A DNA stretch of 64,000 nt from Bugula neritina (lineage: Eukaryota > Bryozoa > Gymnolaemata > Cheilostomatida > Bugulidae): positions 15,419,289 to 15,483,288 of the forward strand of contig OZ037771.1 of NCBI GenBank assembly GCA_964035545.1, written 5' to 3'. Shown here in pieces: positions 59,101 through 64,000 of the stretch. Within the stretch, counting starts at the first letter, position 1. Each line of letters opens with the position of its first letter. The notes under the pieces are model-generated. The model was not told where the DNA came from. It did not search any database and was given only the letters and a program-made list of their open reading frames with translations. The position numbers were made by a program, and so were the translations under genes.

Positions 59101-62100
59101 GCTTCAGCCATCGGGACATGGTAGAGCCATCAATAGCAATTCTATATTTACGAGCTGAAACATTTCATAAGTATAAAGCAATAACTGTACACAGCATCTA
59201 ATGTCTTACATCTTGAAACATGTGGCCAGTTTGTATCTCCCACCATTAGCAATGTATCTCCCACCATTAGCAATAGCCATCATGGGAATTTACTCTAGCA
59301 GGGCTCAACTAGAGATACTCTTCTTACCACGTGAATTTATTTAAAAATCACGTTTGTGTCAACACTTCACAACGTATGCAATCAAGAGAGAATAGCATAC
59401 AATCAAGAGAGAATAGGTGGGCCACTTGAAGAAATGCTGGTGCTGAGAGATTAGCTGTGATGAAGAAATTAGCTCAACTATAATTTAAAGATTAACTTGC
59501 GACTGCATTCACTTGTTTTAGTGAACAAGCTATTAGTAGCTTAATTGAAATGCTTGAGAGAAAGTGGTGAACCCCCAAGTGACCAGACTCTTGCACACTA
59601 AACATGGTGCAGGCTTGTTGACTCAACTCAAGTAACTCAAGAGCCGCTGACAGCCAAGTTTTATGAATAGAAAGCAGAATTTAATTTGAGCAATGAAATC
59701 ATTGCAAACATGTGCTGTAAACAAATTGCAAAATTTACGGCTAGAAGAGGCCAAATAACCTCTATAGTAAAAATAATACATCATTTCAGCAACGAGTTGT
59801 TAGGCTTTGTCAGGTAACCAAGAGTGTTGGCAAGCAGAGCTCTGAATGCAGTGAGAGTAGAGACACATCAAAGGGTAAAGGTAAGACAAGAATTTTGAGA
59901 CATAGAGGATAAAAGCCAGTTTTAAAATGCTTGCCAGAGGAGTGTTGAAAATATGGCAACATATTCAGAATGGCAAAAGCCAACTTAAGCAGAATTAATC
60001 AATAGAATGATAAACAAGATGCCCTTTAATAGCTGAACTGCTGGTATTAGGGACTTGTGATGACAAAGGGGTGACTGCCAATTTAATAACATGATAAAAC
60101 ATGCTAAATGTTATCAAAAGCTTTATAAAACACAACATCTTCCCCATTGATCTTTTTTCACCTCATTAGAGAATTACTAAATGATACAATCACATGACGA
60201 AGCAGTTTACAGATAGTACAGAACTTCTAGTCGTATCACAGTATAAGATAGCATAGCAAGAAAGATGAGCCAGCTAGGTATGTAGCTGGCTATAAGGGCT
60301 AGAAACAACTAGAAAAGCTGAAAGGGAGGTAAGAGTGGGTATTAGAGTTTTAACTGATAATAAGTTAGAGGGCAGTCACCTCTCGCCCCTTCCTGAGTGA
60401 CTGAGTTGAGGAAGTCCTGTGGCGTCATATACACTTCACCATTGTACACTACAGAAGCAAAGTGCAGGAATCTCTGCTCTCTCATGTGGAACACATCTCC
60501 CGATTTCTAGATAACATAGCAGCAGTGTTAGTGTCCACAGAGCTTACAGCTATTGCCACAGAAGTTTAAATTAACTTAGAACACCCCAAAGCCTATTAAT
60601 ATTCCGCATTTTAAATTAAACTAAAAACATTTAACTAAATGAACATGCAACTCAAAACATTCTTAACAAACTAAATTACACAAGTTGTAATCATGCAGCC
60701 ATAGAAACTTGAGCTTGACTTTATATAATATCTAATCTGTCTACAGTGTAAAAAACCTTACACAATCACTGGCAGGTTGAACTCATTCATTATAATTGAA
60801 CATATTTCAGGTGTTAATGGGTTTCTTGCCATTTTGCATTTTTTCCGACTACACCAGTTTTTTTCATTATCCCAAGTACTAAACAATATTGGATATGAAA
60901 TATGTCGATAAAATGCAAATTGTTAATTCTCTGAATAACCATAATTATTGCAAAGATATTAAATGTGGTGTAAAACGAGAGCAGTGTGCTCACATATACT
61001 ACCAGTTCCTTCTTAGACCAGCAGAAATTATTATGCAAAACTGTTTTTATGGTGACAGAGGGTGGGGCAGGCAGAACTTAGAGGGTGCTTCAGCCAGTGT
61101 AAGCCCAATTTGCAACCCTTAATGTGTGTACACTTCGACAAGTCTGCTTAAGCGTTGGGAAAAAGTTCAAATAATTGTTTGAATAAGTATGAGTCTATTG
61201 GTTAGCCAGTACAACAAACATATTGTAATTGTTGTGACGATATTTTCCTATGGATAATGAGGGGCCGAGAGTAAGTATGTGTGTTATTAAGTATCAGTTC
61301 GCAATCATCCTATTGTTTTCACAGGTCAATATAAGCAGGCATAGATGAAAAGTTAACTTTTATTGACATTGTATTTGCTTATAGTTACTCAAGCCGAGTC
61401 TATATAAACTGAAATTTGTATGACAAGGCCTTTTCACATACACCACTCTCTATTATCATTCAATATCAGCAGAGCCAACTTCTTTATAGAGCTAACTGTG
61501 TTGATAAAGTGTTGAAATGACTCCAGTGTTTGGCCTGTACCAGTAACAACAATGATAGTAAAAACATAGCTATATAATACAAGCTAGACATTCATCCTCA
61601 TCACTGTCTCCCAATTCTCAACAGTCAACATTGGGTTTTGAATAATCTGAGGATTGGATACATTTGTTATTTTCATTCTTTATTTACTACTCTTGCATAA
61701 ATAACAACCATTACACCACCCCAAAAATTTTAGTGCTAGTATGAAATAAGCAGTACAGAAATAATAGTTGTATTTGATGAATGTAAGGGTTTGCAGTACA
61801 AAAGAAAATGTGATGATAATATTCAGTTCTATATCAATTTTTCACCTGAAATTTATTAGTATTAAAGATTAGGCTCATACTAAATTTACTAATTATTATG
61901 AATGAAGGAAAATGGAAAGATGCACTTGAAAAGTGATGATATCTTGAGCAAGCAATCATGGCAGTTGTGTACGACAAAGACAACAAGCTCATTTCATTGT
62001 TGTAATTTGTAAGTGTTGTGAAGTGAGCCGGAAGGTGGTCGAGCAATTCTTTGCATTGATTCAATGCCAACAGACTTGAGTACAGTTTAACAAGACATGA

Positions 62101-64000
62101 ATATGAATCTCGGATTACAGGGCTATGATCTCTCATTGTCATCCCATTGACTTGTTAATGATACATTATCAAACATAATGATGTGTAAAGCAAACTTGAC
62201 TCATTATCAAAACACAGCATTTGTATGTACTGGAACCCATTTTTAAGTTTTTATTAAACTAAATAAACGGAGGAGACAGAAATTGTATCATTTGTGAAAG
62301 CGGAGCATATTCTTATGCATTCATGGGAACGGAGCTACCAATCATTCAACTTATCTTTAACTGCATTAAGAATTTAGGTGCAAGTTTATAAACACATTCT
62401 TGTAGCAATTTTAAAATTATTTCTGGCAACTAGGGCATTCTAGCTGATAGGCGATTAGGGAAAAATATGTTTATGAATGGAAACCAGTCCAAAATTTGGC
62501 ATTTCATTTTTACTCAAGACCAGTTTGAAACATTATCAAATTATTTTTAGTTAAAACTGGTTTATCATTTATATATTTCTCTCAGTTTTACGCTAAATTT
62601 AAAGCAGAAGCTATAAAACTAAAATCAGTTTTGCAAAAGCGAATATAATTTATTTTTTATATCCTGAAAGCATAACTTTTCAATGACTCTTGCATTTATA
62701 AATAAAGAACTGAGTTATTAGTGTTGAGCCAAATTAAATTATGTGGATGTATTTAAATGCATTTTAAAATTTTCTAAAAAATTTTCAACATTAACTTATG
62801 GATTTGTAGTATCTTTTAACAGAAGTGAAATACTAGTGGAACGCCAACAAGTTGCAACTCATTCAAACTGTGCCTTGTACTTATTAGATTTGCTTTTGTA
62901 GAGAAACTAAAACCAATTAAGGCAATTTATACTTGCGCTAGCATGTAATAAAGTGGTAAGAGCTTTTGAATTCAGCTAAATTAAAAAATTAGCAGCTTAC
63001 TATTATAGAAACAGATACAAGTTATCCAGTACAGCTTAAAAAATTTTTTTAGTAACTTGGCTGTTGAGATCAAAAATTTGTTTTGTGTGAGTGTCTTTAT
63101 ACATTTTTGAAAATTGAGGTATAGAAATGTGCTTTAAAATAAAATAATAGCCACTGATGCTCTAAAATCTAAATAAATATTAAGTTCGTTGAATTTAATT
63201 TTCTATAATTGTTGTATACAAAATTAAGTGCCTATGTGTCTAACTCTAACGTTAGATTTTCTAGTATGTGTATTAATTACGGAAATTATAGAATAAACCA
63301 CTTCTTAGTAACCAGCACCTAAATTATTTATCATTTTTTGACATTTGCTATTCTATATAGCCTAAATTTGAATTTTATAAAAATTTATTTAAGATTTAAG
63401 CTAGTGCAAATCAGTGCAGCATTGAAGGAAACATACTGGAATAAGTATAATGAACATAAAACCAAGTTTATAAGAAACTTTTATTCGCTATAAAAGTAGA
63501 AAAACTATATGATTATCAGTATCACGTGCCAACGACATTTGTCCTTTAAAATAAAAATTATAATCTGGTTTCAATTCAACTAGAATTATAAATTATAGCA
63601 CTAACAGTAATACTAGGAACTACATTCACAAAATTAGTTACAGATAACCTTTGCAATTTATATTAAGTTGAGAGTTTCTATAAATTTTCATAATAAATAA
63701 AATATTAAAAATAAACTATATAGAAGATCACGATATGGATATCTAATAGTAATTGAAAATCATATTTATTACCACTTAATAGTTGAATGATTCATCAATT
63801 ACAATCACAACGGAAACAAAATAAAATAGAGAGAACAATAATAAGCCTCCAGACTAATAAATTTATATCATAATTATGTATGAACTAAAACAAAGTATTT
63901 TGACAAAATGAAAATGAATAAAATTTGAGTCCAACTTTTATTCACTTTGAATACTTACTGGCTCAGAGTCAAGAGCATCATCATTCACGCTGTCTTCGTT
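41107..64000 (-). CDS. MICU: Mitochondrial calcium uptake protein, MICU2/3-like (5' end off window)
   Basis: Twelve exons: 64000-63959 (partial), 60506-60380, 59154-59044, 56380-56333, 50959-50877, 50185-50078, 45581-45534, 44981-44884, 44711-44534, 42470-42362, 42110-41953, 41193-41107; 398 residues, every junction in phase, ending in TGA. MICU proteins sit in the mitochondrial intermembrane space and gate the calcium uniporter. Visible family marks in order: MREQRFLHFASVVYNGEVYM and TPQDFL; IISYVEYLFLLCILT; EF-hand 1 loop DIDGNRKVDVDE; TTLLLHLFGSKG; ISEEDFARILLRYTN; FKDFKNFFLFLN; EF-hand 2 loop DVDGDGSLSTEE followed by SRLKRGL; a basic tail FKTCVRHEMRVKR. Both loops keep the calcium-binding positions. 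The tail and EYLFLLCILT favour MICU2/3 over MICU1. The presequence is outside the window. The 48-nt exon 45581-45534 is the least certain. Confidence 0.92.
41194..41952. repeat. 11-bp minisatellite filling a MICU intron
   Basis: About 65 copies of TATACTGACTG/TATATACTGAC. The coding-strand unit GTCAGTATATA begins at the donor itself (CTGAAG|GTCAGT). Same family as 2249-2610. Confidence 0.95.
42111..42361. repeat. 21-bp array forming a whole MICU intron
   Basis: TACTAGTAATATTATATAAC units. The donor side on the coding strand reads GTAATACTAGTGTAACATAC, resembling the unit. Confidence 0.9.
42610..43470. repeat. 22-bp minisatellite, about 38 copies
   Basis: GGTACTGAATATATAGTATT plus AT, nearly homogeneous; the last copies change to GAACATATA. 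In MICU intron 42471-44533. Confidence 0.95.
44200..44533. repeat. About 50-bp repeat, six copies, abutting a donor
   Basis: Units include CTAGACATATTAACTGTATA and TATTACACTATATGATTATA. The array starts at the donor of MICU exon 44711-44534. Confidence 0.9.
45534..45581 (-). CDS. MICU: MICU 48-nt micro-exon beside the 3.4-kb satellite
   Basis: Acceptor GTGTTTCTGTTACAG, 16 codons LEKILLAGSSYEPVNI, donor ATT|GTATGT. An alternative donor, CCT|GTGAAT, would give 13 codons, also in phase. It is phase 0 at both ends, so it could be skipped without a frameshift. The MICU segment here is variable, so homology does not decide it. Confidence 0.6.
45598..48990. repeat. 3.4-kb satellite of 7-bp units with higher-order structure
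   Basis: Built from GTAGTAA and GTAGTAG heptamers. Variant blocks (AAATAG, GTATGTAG, TAGTAGTAGTAGTTAG) recur as long-range units. Open minus-strand frames of up to about 540 codons (TTYYLLP) are spurious. It lies between the MICU micro-exon and exon 50185-50078. Confidence 0.95.
49755..50058. repeat. 20-bp minisatellite, about 15 copies
   Basis: GAAGTGAGGCTAGGTTAGTG units, ending about 20 bp from the donor of MICU exon 50185-50078. Confidence 0.95.
52754..53155. repeat. 400-bp GA-rich purine tract
   Basis: GGGAGAGAGAGGGAGAGGGA, almost purely purine on the plus strand, with internal longer duplications. Arg/Glu/Gly frames are spurious. In MICU intron 50960-56332. Confidence 0.95.
53995..55097. 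repeat. 44-bp minisatellite, about 25 copies, with acceptor-like motif
   Basis: Unit contains CATCTGGTAGGGAACAGAAG and AGAGTGGATACAGGTGAACA. On the MICU strand every unit reads CTCTTCTGTTCCCTACCAG, a pyrimidine tract with CAG. About six units have CAGGTGAGT on the plus strand. Confidence 0.95.
56498..57242. repeat. 26-bp minisatellite, about 28 copies
   Basis: GATACTACATGTTGAGTATA plus CATTGT, in MICU intron 56381-59043. Confidence 0.95.
58205..58580 (-). CDS. Candidate small gene nested in a MICU intron
   Basis: Exon 58580-58521 starts with AATATGGCGGC, which combines a start codon with a YY1-like AANATGGCGGC motif common at housekeeping promoters. It encodes MAAPKLEIFALDLVKSIKSL and ends at TTTG|GTAAGT. 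The acceptor TTTTGCAACAG leads in phase 0 to exon 58348-58205 (LKSPVLEPDSTTRLCTKKLC..) with TGA, 67 residues in all. Alternatively exon 2 may splice at AGA|GTAACT (58250) to further exons. No family is recognised. It lies on the same strand as MICU, between MICU exons 59154-59044 and 56380-56333, so it needs its own promoter. Confidence 0.45.
60507..63958. other. MICU: Long MICU intron, nothing recognised
   Basis: AT-rich unique sequence between the partial first visible exon and exon 60506-60380. No array, no transposon ends and no supported frame were seen. The neighbouring intron 59155-60379 is similar. Confidence 0.7.

Overview
This window is animal nuclear DNA: AT-rich, with small coding exons bounded by GT-AG introns and no operons. 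The gene content (an EF-hand/WD40 cilia-type protein, a Kruppel-like factor, a mitochondrial calcium uptake protein) is metazoan. I cannot fix the phylum. All supported genes lie on the minus strand. I rebuilt them by matching splice sites with reading phase; for the three main genes every junction is in phase.

Layout from left to right. (1) About 126-8379: the N-terminal part (704 or more residues) of an EF-hand plus WD40 protein of the WDR49/WDR64/EFCAB8 type, with a polyglutamine N-terminus; its 3' end lies off the left edge. (2) 8440-17813: AT-rich intergenic DNA. (3) 17814-27519: a complete five-exon KLF3/8/12-like repressor with a CtBP-type PIDLS motif and three C2H2 fingers; its promoter region is at about 27768-27910. 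A 524-bp hAT-type MITE with a perfect 8-bp target duplication sits in one of its introns. (4) 28000-33600: intergenic, mostly tandem arrays. (5) About 33650-39505: fragments of an unidentified gene, including a C4 zinc-finger exon with nuclear-receptor-like spacing. (6) 41107-64000: twelve exons of a MICU2/3-type mitochondrial calcium uptake protein, 5' end off the right edge. A short candidate gene starting with an ATGGCGGC context (58205-58580) is nested in one of its introns.

The striking property of the window is its minisatellites. Nearly every intron carries its own private array with a unit of 11-50 bp, and many arrays abut the exon. In several cases the repeat unit carries the intron's own splice-site sequence: four 34-bp units that each have a GTAAGT and a TGTAG at 278-404, a GTGAG array at 1811-2096, a GTCAGT array at 41194-41952, and 22-bp copies of an exon-intron junction at 34440-35065. 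I regard splice-site-associated arrays as the most interesting signal here. Arrays whose period is a multiple of three, or which lack stops, produce long spurious open frames (Leu/Tyr/Thr-rich, Ser/Leu-rich and so on) that should not be annotated as proteins.

The genes are independent and do not form a pathway. No tRNA, rRNA, CRISPR or prokaryotic feature was seen.
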